Of a stretch of 7,144 nucleotides of DNA, positions 1 through 5,446 are shown piece by piece. The DNA lies in the NCBI GenBank assembly GCA_030598385.1, contig JAUVQB010000067.1, forward strand, positions 1-7,144, in the 5' to 3' direction. The stretch comes from Alphaproteobacteria bacterium (GTDB lineage: Bacteria > Pseudomonadota > Alphaproteobacteria > Kiloniellales > JAKSDN01). Position 1 is the first letter of the stretch. Each line of letters opens with the position of its first letter. A program made the translations under genes and the position numbers. A model generated the notes under the pieces. The model had not been told where the DNA came from. It did not search any database and saw only the letters and a program-made list of their open reading frames with translations.

Positions 1-87
1 GTCCGCATCCTGTTCGGCTGTATCGCCGCCACCTTCTTCTTTCTCGTGTTGTTCCAGGATGTCTTGGGCCTGGTTCGGTTCGGCTAA
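1..87 (+). CDS. C-terminal end of an unidentified membrane protein (partial)
   Basis: An open frame enters from the left edge in frame 1 and ends at TAA (85-87), giving 28 residues. They are strongly hydrophobic (a run such as AATFFFLVLF) and end in a short VRFG tail, as expected for the last transmembrane helix of an inner-membrane protein with only a few residues after it. The pattern of a hydrophobic helix followed by LG and a short end resembles small subunits of tripartite tricarboxylate transporters (TctB-like), but this is a loose impression from very little sequence. The gene is convergent with the minus-strand mlaC gene, and the large inverted repeat lies between their stops. No start, domain or ribosome binding site can be seen in this window. 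Codon use fits its neighbours. Confidence 0.5.
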   Translation, partial: VRILFGCIAATFFFLVLFQDVLGLVRFG

Positions 88-140
88 GGCCGCTCTCAAG
101 ATGCCGTTGAGCCCTGAGGCTGGTGGCTGCTGAGGGGGTT

Positions 141-299
141 ATACCAAAGGTCCTTGATATTGACCCATTTCACCGCCCTCAAAGGCCGTCTCGCTAGGCG
201 CGGTCTGCGCCGCGGTGTGGTGCACCACAAGCGGGCCGCAACGCGGCGAGACGGCCTTTGAGGGCGGTGAAATGAGTCAATATCAAGGACCTTTGGTAT
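141..299. repeat. MITE-like element: 54-bp near-perfect inverted repeat
   Basis: Positions 141-194 and 246-299 are reverse complements of each other over 54 bp with a single mismatch (C at 164; the partner position would call for T). The outer ends read ATACCAAAGG and CCTTTGGTAT. Trimmed to CCAAAGG...CCTTTGG (144-296, 153 bp), the element has TA on both sides (142-143 and 297-298), which fits insertion by an IS630/Tc1-mariner type transposase. The 51-nt centre has its own symmetry: a perfect 14-bp palindrome TGTGGTGCACCACA at 216-229, and GGCGC/GCGCC at 197-201 and 207-211. It carries no transposase. It sits between two convergent stop codons, where a transcript from either side would form a very stable hairpin and might terminate. 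An alternative boundary is suggested by ATACC at 141-145 and again at 301-305. That it is a mobile element is inferred; the inverted repeat itself is seen directly. Confidence 0.8.
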
Positions 300-383
300 C
301 ATACCCGGCGCCGAAATTCGCAGTCGGCCCGGGATCACGCTCGCAAGATTAGCCGATTCGGGGGAGAGACGGCAAAGCTTCCA

Positions 384-408
384 GCCGGCAACCTACCCCG
401 CCGCCGGC
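384..408 (-). terminator. possible hairpin after mlaC (no T tract)
   Basis: GCCGGC at 384-389 and GCCGGC at 403-408 can pair around a 13-nt loop, 27-51 nt downstream of the mlaC stop on the minus strand. There is no run of T residues after it in either direction, so it is at best a weak intrinsic terminator, and GC-rich hairpins are common in such DNA. Nothing else stands out in the rest of the 347-nt gap between the two convergent genes, apart from the large inverted repeat. Confidence 0.2.
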
Positions 409-434
409 CTCTGGTCGCCTACTGTCGAGGAGTC

Positions 435-1130
435 TCAGCTTGCCTCGTCGCTCCCGGTGGCCGCATGGACCTCCGGCTGGGCCGTCTTGCTGCGCAGCAC
501 CTCGAGCAGGCCGCCGACGGTGCCGCCGCGGCTAGCTATGACCGAGGAGAACTCGGAGCGATGGGTGACCGCCATGCTGACGCCTTCGACAACCACGTCG
601 ATGATGCGCCAGCCCTCGCCGCCGCGGCGCAGACGCCACTCGACCCGAAATGGCTCACCCTGACGGCGGATAATGCGGCTGCTGACGATCGCGCCCGATT
701 TGCCCTTCGGCCGGCCGCCGTCGATCACCAGCTGCTCGCCGCCATACTCGCCGAGCTGCCGCGCATAGCTGGCGACGATGTAGTCCTCGAACAGCTGGCC
801 GAACTCCGCCCGCTCCGACTCGCTGGCGCGGCGCCAGTGGCGCCCGAGCACGAATCTGCCGATCACCTCGAGATGAAAGCCTGCGGTCAACAGGCGCCGG
901 AACTCCCGGGTCCGGGCCTGGCTGTCCAGCGTTTCGTCGGACAGCATCGTGAGGGCCTGATCGCTGAAGCCGCGCACGAAGTCCGCAGCCTCCTGGCCGT
1001 CGTCGGCCAACGGGTTACGTGCCATCGCGGCCATCATGGCCAACACCAGGAGAACGGAGGAGAGCAGCAGCATCGTGCGGCGCCAGGTCGTCAACACTCG
1101 CGTTTGCGTCACCTCGGGCAAGCGGGTCAT
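435..1130 (-). CDS. mlaC: MlaC/Ttg2D-family periplasmic phospholipid-binding protein
   Basis: The product (231 aa) belongs to the MlaC/Ttg2D (toluene tolerance) family. These are periplasmic lipid carriers that shuttle phospholipids between an outer-membrane MlaA complex and the inner-membrane MlaFEDB ABC transporter; a relative, HpnM, occurs in hopanoid gene sets. Residues 1-37 form a signal sequence: basic RR at 17-18, hydrophobic stretch 20-34, and a likely cleavage after A35-M36-A37. The mature part shows family hallmarks in order: IGRFVLGRHWR (90-100), an EFGQLFEDYIVASYARQL helix (109-126), and IDVVVEGVSMAVTHRSEFSSVI (177-198). The frame is open upstream to an ATG at 1208, but the ATG at 1130 is preceded by AAAGGAG at 7 nt and starts just before the signal peptide, so it is preferred. 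No mlaD, mlaE or mlaF is nearby, so it stands alone or is the last gene of a unit, with its own 186-nt upstream region. The family is clear; MlaC versus HpnM subtype is not decided. Confidence 0.9.
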   Translation of the reverse strand: MTRLPEVTQTRVLTTWRRTMLLLSSVLLVLAMMAAMARNPLADDGQEAADFVRGFSDQALTMLSDETLDSQARTREFRRLLTAGFHLEVIGRFVLGRHWRRASESERAEFGQLFEDYIVASYARQLGEYGGEQLVIDGGRPKGKSGAIVSSRIIRRQGEPFRVEWRLRRGGEGWRIIDVVVEGVSMAVTHRSEFSSVIASRGGTVGGLLEVLRSKTAQPEVHAATGSDEAS

Positions 1131-1137
1131 GTGGCGG

Positions 1138-1144
1138 CTCCTTT
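1138..1144 (-). promoter_or_regulatory. Shine-Dalgarno site of mlaC
   Basis: On the minus strand the sequence AAAGGAG lies 7 nt before the ATG at 1128-1130. This is the strongest ribosome binding site in the window and decides the start of mlaC against the upstream in-frame ATG at 1208, which would add a 26-residue arginine-rich N-terminus not expected before a signal peptide. Confidence 0.8.
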
Positions 1145-1206
1145 GTCGAAGAAGATCGCGGATGGCCGGTCGCGGCGGCCTTTGCGACTCGAATGAAGCT
1201 TGCCGC

Positions 1207-1224
1207 AATATTGGGGCTAATATT
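1207..1224. repeat. paired AATATT palindromes
   Basis: AATATTGGGGCTAATATT consists of two copies of the palindrome AATATT separated by 6 bp. It lies about 80 bp upstream of the mlaC start on the minus strand. Its spacing and A/T content would suit a regulator binding site or simply promoter DNA. No known operator is recognised. Confidence 0.3.
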
Positions 1225-1297
1225 TGAAGTTGGCCTTAAACGCTATAGTTAATCCGGGAAAACTTGATCTCGTTACATCTGAATTGTCGCAAACTTG

Positions 1298-1311
1298 ACT
1301 AAAGTTTTAGT
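1298..1311. repeat. short inverted repeat ACTAAA-GT-TTTAGT
   Basis: A 6-bp perfect inverted repeat with a 2-bp centre lies 6 bp beyond the aldolase stop codon and about 170 bp upstream of mlaC. In RNA such a short loop would not fold, so it is more plausibly a protein binding site or chance. It does not match an operator that I can name. Confidence 0.3.
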
Positions 1312-1316
1312 ATCTC

Positions 1317-2018
1317 TCAGGAAGAACGCCGACTTCTGTATGTCTTTATTGTCTTCTGCGCGTCCGGGTCGCTGGCGTAGCCGTAGCCGGCGCCGAACTT
1401 GGCCAGCACCCGCTTCATCTCGGCCTTTGACAGCAGCTTGGGTTCTCCGAGCTGCAGGGCCCGGCAATATTGCGCCGCCAGGCATTCCACCTCGACCGCC
1501 AGCCCCAGCGCCGCCGCCAAATCGGCGCCGGCCGCGATCAGCCCATGGTTGGCCAGCAGGCAGGCGCGACGATCCTCGAGGGCCGCGAGGGCATGTTCGG
1601 ACAAGTCCGCGCTGCCGAAGGTGGCATAGGGCGCGCAACGGATCGAATCGCCGCCCGCGACCGCCACCATGTAATGAAACGCCGGGATCTCCCAACCCAG
1701 GCAAGCAAGCGCCGTGGCGTTCGTCGCGTGGCTATGCACCACGGCCCCGAACTCCGGCCGCGCCCGCAGTATATCCAGGTGGAAGCGCCATTCGCTGGAC
1801 GGCCGCCGCTCGGCCCTCGGACAGCGCCAGGCGCCGTCGAAGCCCATCTCCACCAGATCGGCGGGGGTCATCGCCTCATAGGCGACGCCCGAGGGTGTGA
1901 TCATGAGGCCGCCGGCGATTCGGGCGCTGACATTGCCCGAGGTGCCCTGGTTGATGCCGAGCGCATTCATGCGCCGCGCCGTCGCGATCAGATCTTGCCG
2001 CAGGCGGAGATGCTTCAT
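1317..2018 (-). CDS. ald2: class II aldolase, FucA-like; probable methylthioribulose-1-phosphate aldolase
   Basis: The 233-aa product is a zinc-dependent class II aldolase/adducin-family enzyme that resembles L-fuculose-1-phosphate aldolase along its whole length. The expected active-site set is present with a constant +3 shift from E. coli FucA: acid/base Glu76 (in PSSEWRFH), zinc ligands His95, His97 (VVHSHA) and His158 (LLANHGLIA), plus Tyr116, Phe134 and Tyr212. [14 protein letters not shown] (20-33) is the phosphate-binding loop region. Because it is translationally coupled to mtnA (ATGA overlap at 2015-2018), the likely substrate is 5-methylthioribulose-1-phosphate, cleaved to dihydroxyacetone phosphate and 2-(methylthio)acetaldehyde, as for Ald2 of the DHAP shunt in Rhodospirillum rubrum. 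The dehydratase MtnB is in the same superfamily and is the main alternative, but its partner genes are absent here. The frame runs on upstream to 2639 inside mtnA; the overlap start at 2018 gives the proper family N-terminus. The last residues (about 217-233) extend beyond FucA and are encoded by A/T-richer DNA. Confidence 0.85.
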   Translation of the reverse strand: MKHLRLRQDLIATARRMNALGINQGTSGNVSARIAGGLMITPSGVAYEAMTPADLVEMGFDGAWRCPRAERRPSSEWRFHLDILRARPEFGAVVHSHATNATALACLGWEIPAFHYMVAVAGGDSIRCAPYATFGSADLSEHALAALEDRRACLLANHGLIAAGADLAAALGLAVEVECLAAQYCRALQLGEPKLLSKAEMKRVLAKFGAGYGYASDPDAQKTIKTYRSRRSS

Positions 2019-3127
2019 GGCGTCTGGCCCGCCCCTGCGCGTTCCGGATAGAGCGACCGGAGGCCTTCCGACGAGGCCGGGCAGACGCCGCGCTCGGTGA
2101 TCAGGCCGGTGACCAGGCGCGCCGGCGTCACGTCGAAGGCATAGTTGGCGACCGGGCTCGCCTCGGGCGTGATGCGCACCGTCTCCATACGGCCGTCGGC
2201 CGTGCGGCCGCTGACCTCGGATAGTTCCCGGCCGTCGCGCTGCTCGATCGGAACCTCGCCGAGCCCGTCGCCCAGCGTCCAGTCGATCGTGGGCCCAGGC
2301 AGCGCAACGTAGAACGGCACCGCGTTGTCCTGTGCCGCCAGCGCCTTCAGGTAGGTACCGATCTTGTTGCAAACGTTGCCGGCCGCCGTGGTGCGGTCGG
2401 TGCCGGTGACGCAGAGGTCGACCTCGCCGTGCTGCATCAGATGGCCGCCCACGTTGTCGGCGATTACCGTGTGGGCCACGCCGTGCTCGCCCAGCTCCCA
2501 AGCCGTCAGCGCCGCCCCCTGATTGCGCGGCCGCGTCTCGTCGACCCAGACATGCACCGGGATCCCGGTGTCGTGGGCCATGTAAATCGGCGCCGTCGCC
2601 GTGCCCCAATCGACGGTGGCGAGCCAGCCGGCATTGCAATGGGTCAGCAGATTGACCCGGCCCTTCCGGCCCTTTGCCTCCCAGATCCGCTCGATTACCG
2701 CTAGGCCGTGGCGGCCGATCGACCGGCAGATCTCGACATCCTCATCGCAGATCTCCGCCGCCCGCCGATAGGCCGCCGCCGCCCGATCCGCTGGGGCCAG
2801 GTCTTGCATCCGGCCGGTCACGTCCTCGATCGCCCAGCGCAGGTTGACCGCCGTCGGGCGGGTTGCCAGCAGGGTTTCGCCGGCCCGGGCCAGGGTCTCG
2901 TCCGAGGCGTTGCCGCGCAGCGCCAGCGCCAGCCCATAGGCCGCGGTGGCGCCGATCAAGGGCGCGCCGCGTACCAGCATGGTGCGAATGGCGTGGGCTG
3001 CGTCCTCCAGGGTCTCGAGCCGCCGGGTGACGAAGGCATGGGGCAGCTGCGTCTGGTCGATAATCTCCACCGCCCAGCCATCCTCGGCCAGCCAGATGGT
3101 GCGCATCGGCCTGCCCTGGACCATCAT
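2015..3127 (-). CDS. mtnA: S-methyl-5-thioribose-1-phosphate isomerase
   Basis: MtnA converts the aldose 5-methylthioribose-1-phosphate to the ketose 5-methylthioribulose-1-phosphate in the cytosol and is homologous to eIF2B-type proteins. The 370-aa length is normal. Visible motifs are [15 protein letters not shown] (51-65, phosphate/substrate site), the catalytic cysteine in THCNAG (Cys164), the catalytic aspartate in [12 protein letters not shown] (Asp244), NKIGTY (254-259) and the C-terminal [20 protein letters not shown] (328-347). The enzyme supplies the substrate for the aldolase encoded next, whose ATG overlaps this stop. Upstream, 49 nt separate it from the methyltransferase gene. 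The first two codons are ATGATG, preceded by GGGAGG at 7 nt; a further ATG at codon 8 is a less likely start. All catalytic residues are intact, so an active enzyme is expected. Confidence 0.96.
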   Translation of the reverse strand: MMVQGRPMRTIWLAEDGWAVEIIDQTQLPHAFVTRRLETLEDAAHAIRTMLVRGAPLIGATAAYGLALALRGNASDETLARAGETLLATRPTAVNLRWAIEDVTGRMQDLAPADRAAAAYRRAAEICDEDVEICRSIGRHGLAVIERIWEAKGRKGRVNLLTHCNAGWLATVDWGTATAPIYMAHDTGIPVHVWVDETRPRNQGAALTAWELGEHGVAHTVIADNVGGHLMQHGEVDLCVTGTDRTTAAGNVCNKIGTYLKALAAQDNAVPFYVALPGPTIDWTLGDGLGEVPIEQRDGRELSEVSGRTADGRMETVRITPEASPVANYAFDVTPARLVTGLITERGVCPASSEGLRSLYPERAGAGQTP

Positions 3128-3134
3128 CGCGCGC

Positions 3135-3140
3135 CCTCCC
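3135..3140 (-). promoter_or_regulatory. Shine-Dalgarno site of mtnA
   Basis: GGGAGG on the minus strand lies 7 nt before the first of two adjacent ATG codons (3125-3127, 3122-3124). It supports the start chosen and shows that mtnA is loaded independently of the upstream methyltransferase gene, although the 49-nt gap has no visible terminator. Confidence 0.6.
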
Positions 3141-3176
3141 GGTCAATCGTGCGTTGCGCCAGCATCATATTCAGCG

Positions 3177-3665
3177 TCATATCCAGCGCCGCACACGCTT
3201 CATGTAGTCACGATAAGCGTCGCCGAAGGCCGCTTCCAGCATGCGCTCCTCGACGGCGATGAAGCGGGCCCGGATGATAGTGACGAACGGCGGGATGACC
3301 GCGAGCGGCGACAGCGATCCGAGCACCACGAAGATCCCCAAGAGGCCCACGACCGCGCCGAGATAAATCGGATTGCGGCTGAACGCGAAGAGGCCATCGG
3401 TGACCAGCGCGCTCGAGTCCTCGAAGGGCCTGATCGTGGTCCCCGCGCGCTTGAACCGCCGGTTGACGGTGAGCGCCATGGCCAAAGCCAGGCCGAACGG
3501 GACCCATCCCAGATATGTGATCGGCGGCTCGATCAGCGTCACGACCGGTTGAAACCGGTCGAGCGCTACCATCACGGCGATACTGCCGAGGAAATAAAAC
3601 GGCGGCAGGATGGGGTGCTTGGACGGCCGGCCGGTCTCCGCCACGACAGACACCCTCGGTGTCAC
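3177..3665 (-). CDS. ICMT/PEMT-type integral membrane methyltransferase
   Basis: The 162-aa product is a small membrane protein of the isoprenylcysteine carboxyl methyltransferase / phospholipid methyltransferase superfamily, which uses S-adenosylmethionine. Hydrophobic segments lie at about 18-35, 48-66 and 100-132 (two helices joined by a short turn). The C-terminal catalytic pattern is complete: GLFAFSRNPIYLG (91-103), Glu139-Glu140 in AVEERML, then FGDAYRDYMKRVRRWI to the end (147-162). The substrate cannot be read from sequence. Relatives methylate prenylcysteine carboxylates, phospholipid amines or small thiols. The gene begins inside the mtnP stop (GTGA, 3662-3665) and is followed by mtnA, so it is embedded in an MTA-degradation operon. 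A role there (methyl transfer onto a sulfur compound, or merely a hitch-hiking gene) is speculation. The start is uncertain: GTG at 3665 has no clear Shine-Dalgarno site but overlaps mtnP; GTG at 3644 has GAGG 9 nt upstream and would give 155 aa. Confidence 0.85.
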   Translation of the reverse strand: MTPRVSVVAETGRPSKHPILPPFYFLGSIAVMVALDRFQPVVTLIEPPITYLGWVPFGLALAMALTVNRRFKRAGTTIRPFEDSSALVTDGLFAFSRNPIYLGAVVGLLGIFVVLGSLSPLAVIPPFVTIIRARFIAVEERMLEAAFGDAYRDYMKRVRRWI

Positions 3666-4558
3666 AAGACCCGGCCGGCGACCGCGTCCAAGCGGGCGAC
3701 CAGATGGGGATCGCGCGCCTCGGGCTGGGTGATGAGGGCCGCGTCCAGGGCATGGTGGCAGCCCGCCTCGCAAGGCCCTTGCCGGCCGGTCAGCGCCGGT
3801 GTCACCCGGCACACCAGGGCGCGCGCCTTGTCGGCGTTTTCCAAGAGGACGCGCAGCACCTCGTCCACCGTCACGTGGTCGTGGTCGTCGTGCCAGCAGT
3901 CGTAGTCGGTGACCATGGCGACGGTGGCATAACAGATCTCCGCCTCGCGGGCGAGCTTGGCTTCCGGCATGTTGGTCATGCCGATCACATGGCAGCCCCA
4001 GGCGCGGTAGAGCTCGGATTCCGCGCGGGTCGAAAACTGCGGGCCTTCCATTGCCAGATAGGTGCCGCCGCGCCGGTGTGTGATCCCGAGGTCCTTGGCC
4101 GCCGTCTCGAGATGGTCCCCTAGGCGCCGGCAGACCGGCTCGGCCATGGAGACATGCCCGGCCAGGCCGGCGCCGAAAAACGTCTTGGTCCGAGCGAAGG
4201 TGCGGTCGATGAATTGGTCGACGATGACGAAGGCGCCGGGCCCGAGATCCTCGCGCAGCGAACCCACCGCGCTCACCGACACGATCTCGGTGACACCGAG
4301 CCGCTTCAGGGCGTCGATGTTGGCCCGGAAATTGAGCTCGGATGGGGGAATGGGATGGCCGCGGCCATGGCGCGGCAGGAATACGACCGGCTGACCCTCC
4401 AGCCTGCCGCAGAGAAACTCGTCCGACGGCGCGCCGAAGGGGGACTCCACGCGCCGCCACTGGGCGTCTTCCAGGCTCTCGATCCCGTAGATGCCGCTGC
4501 CGCCGATCACGCCCACGACCGGCGGATGGCCGGTCGGCCCGGCAGGAGTCTCATTCAT
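3662..4558 (-). CDS. mtnP: 5'-methylthioadenosine phosphorylase
   Basis: This 298-aa protein is a trimeric-type purine phosphorylase (PNP/MTAP family 2) that splits 5'-methylthioadenosine, a by-product of SAM-using pathways such as polyamine and homoserine lactone synthesis, into adenine and 5-methylthioribose-1-phosphate. Motifs in order: GVIGGSGIYG (16-25, phosphate loop), LPRHGRGH (61-68), AVGSLRED (97-104), YLAMEGPQFSTRAES (167-181), GMTNMPEAKLAREAE (193-207) and VTDYDCWH (216-223). The two aspartates 218 and 220 correspond to the base-recognising residues of MTA phosphorylases and favour an adenine rather than hypoxanthine base. The ATG at 4556-4558 follows a G-rich stretch (GGGG about 8 nt upstream) and is 78 nt beyond the petC stop on the same strand. 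In many alphaproteobacteria mtnP follows the bc1 genes and is joined by apt; here no apt is present and mtnA with an aldolase takes that place. Confidence 0.95.
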   Translation of the reverse strand: MNETPAGPTGHPPVVGVIGGSGIYGIESLEDAQWRRVESPFGAPSDEFLCGRLEGQPVVFLPRHGRGHPIPPSELNFRANIDALKRLGVTEIVSVSAVGSLREDLGPGAFVIVDQFIDRTFARTKTFFGAGLAGHVSMAEPVCRRLGDHLETAAKDLGITHRRGGTYLAMEGPQFSTRAESELYRAWGCHVIGMTNMPEAKLAREAEICYATVAMVTDYDCWHDDHDHVTVDEVLRVLLENADKARALVCRVTPALTGRQGPCEAGCHHALDAALITQPEARDPHLVARLDAVAGRVL

Positions 4559-4580
4559 TCCCTAGGCCCCCGCGTCGCCT

Positions 4581-4604
4581 TAAACCCGACGACCGGTTTA
4601 CCGG
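4581..4604. other. overlapping short hairpins between petC and mtnP
   Basis: Within the 78-nt gap, TAAACC (4581-4586) can pair with GGTTTA (4595-4600), while CCGGT (4593-4597) can pair with ACCGG (4600-4604). The two stems share bases and exclude one another. No T run follows on the minus strand, so this is not a standard terminator; it could be a weak processing or attenuation site between the bc1 and MTA genes, or chance. Confidence 0.2.
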
Positions 4605-4636
4605 GGCGGGCCGCCGCGGCGCCGGTGGTTGGAAGA

Positions 4637-5446
4637 TCACTCCTTCGAACCGTCATCCTTGTGCAGGTCCGCCCAGATCTTTTTCTTGCTGGCATAGGTG
4701 ACGCCGGTCACGAACAAGAAGAACAGTATCACCCAGATGCCGGCCGTCTTGCGGGCCTCCAGCTTAGGCTCCGCCGTCCAGGTGAGGAAGGCCGCCACGT
4801 CGCGCGCCATTTGGTCGAGGCTGGCCTCGGTACCGTCGGCATACTCGACCGCGTCGTCGTCGAGCGGCTGGGCCATGGCGATCTGGTGGCCTGGGAAGTA
4901 GGCGTTGTAGCTCAACCCTTCGAGGACCTCGAAGTCGGCCGGCGCCTCCTCGTAGCCGGTCAGCAGGGCATGGATGTAGTCGGCCCCGCCGAAGCGCGCC
5001 TTGGCCATGAGCGAGAGGTCGGGCGGTACGGCGCCGTTGTTGGAGGCGGCGGCGGCTTTGTCGTTGGCGAAAGGCGACGGGAAGTAGTCCGGGAGCCGAC
5101 CCTCGCGCTCGAACATCTCGCCCTCGTCATCCGGCCCGTCGACGATGATCGCCTCCGAGGCGATCGCTTTGATCTGATCCTCGTTGTACTGCAGGTCCGC
5201 GAGATTGCGGAACGCGATGTATCTGAGGCCGTGACAGCCGGCGCAGACCTCGCGGTAGACCTGAAGCCCGCGCTGCAGTTGCGCCCGGTCGAAGAGGCCG
5301 AGGACACCGTCGAACGACCAGTCCTGCTCGGGGAGCTTGACGCCTTCGGCCGCCTGGGCCGAAGCCGTGCCGAGCATCAGGCCGCAGAGCGCGCCAAGAG
5401 CGTATTTCGTGGCCGATCTTGCCGCCGATTTTGCGAGAGTCTTCAT
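4637..5446 (-). CDS. petC: cytochrome c1 subunit of the bc1 complex
   Basis: Cytochrome c1 takes electrons from the Rieske centre and passes them to soluble or membrane cytochrome c on the periplasmic side. The product has 269 aa from the ATG at 5446. A signal peptide covers about residues 1-32, with cleavage after an AQA motif. The covalent haem site is CAGCH (Cys68, Cys71, His72), followed by GLRYIAFRNL, which is typical of c1. Met191 in QIAMAQPL is the likely sixth haem ligand, and a C-terminal membrane anchor spans roughly 234-252 with positive residues behind it (SKKKIW). The start is a close call: GTG at 5449 overlaps the petB stop by 4 nt, whereas the next codon ATG (5444-5446) overlaps by 1 nt and has GGAG 8 nt upstream; the ATG is preferred. 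Cytochrome b and c1 are separate genes here, not a fused fbcH. Confidence 0.96.
   Translation of the reverse strand: MKTLAKSAARSATKYALGALCGLMLGTASAQAAEGVKLPEQDWSFDGVLGLFDRAQLQRGLQVYREVCAGCHGLRYIAFRNLADLQYNEDQIKAIASEAIIVDGPDDEGEMFEREGRLPDYFPSPFANDKAAAASNNGAVPPDLSLMAKARFGGADYIHALLTGYEEAPADFEVLEGLSYNAYFPGHQIAMAQPLDDDAVEYADGTEASLDQMARDVAAFLTWTAEPKLEARKTAGIWVILFFLFVTGVTYASKKKIWADLHKDDGSKE

Larger units (their letters stand above)
1131..1316 (-). promoter_or_regulatory. AT-richer spacer upstream of mlaC, probable promoter region
   Basis: This gap separates the stop of the aldolase gene from the start of mlaC, and its part from about 1200 to 1316 is clearly richer in A/T than the coding DNA around it. 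It is the only sizeable non-coding stretch between co-directional genes here, so a promoter for mlaC is likely to lie in it. A/T-rich motifs such as TTAACTATAG occur on the minus strand, but no -35/-10 pair with good spacing could be identified. Two short inverted repeats (1207-1224 and 1298-1311) are listed separately. No T-tract terminator for the aldolase transcript is evident. Confidence 0.4.

Noticed and set aside
141..299. CRISPR array or tandem repeat
   Set aside because: There is a single inverted pair rather than repeated direct units with spacers.
96..338. 80-aa minus-strand frame across the inverted repeat
   Set aside because: The arms of a palindromic element translate to arbitrary sequence; no ribosome binding site and no recognisable protein.
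1131..1208. N-terminal extension of mlaC from the ATG at 1208
   Set aside because: It would place 26 arginine-rich residues before a normal signal peptide, and the ATG at 1130 has an AAAGGAG site at the right distance.
1317..2018. Naming the aldolase mtnB (methylthioribulose-1-phosphate dehydratase)
   Set aside because: It matches FucA at all catalytic positions, and the downstream MtnC/MtnD steps are not encoded nearby; kept only as an alternative.
2019..2639. Upstream extension of the aldolase frame (up to 440 aa)
   Set aside because: It lies wholly within mtnA in another frame, has low-complexity Arg/Gly-rich content, and the aldolase family N-terminus begins at 2018.
3666..4460. Upstream extension of the methyltransferase frame
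   Set aside because: It is a shadow of mtnP, with no family similarity and biased Arg/Pro/Gly composition.
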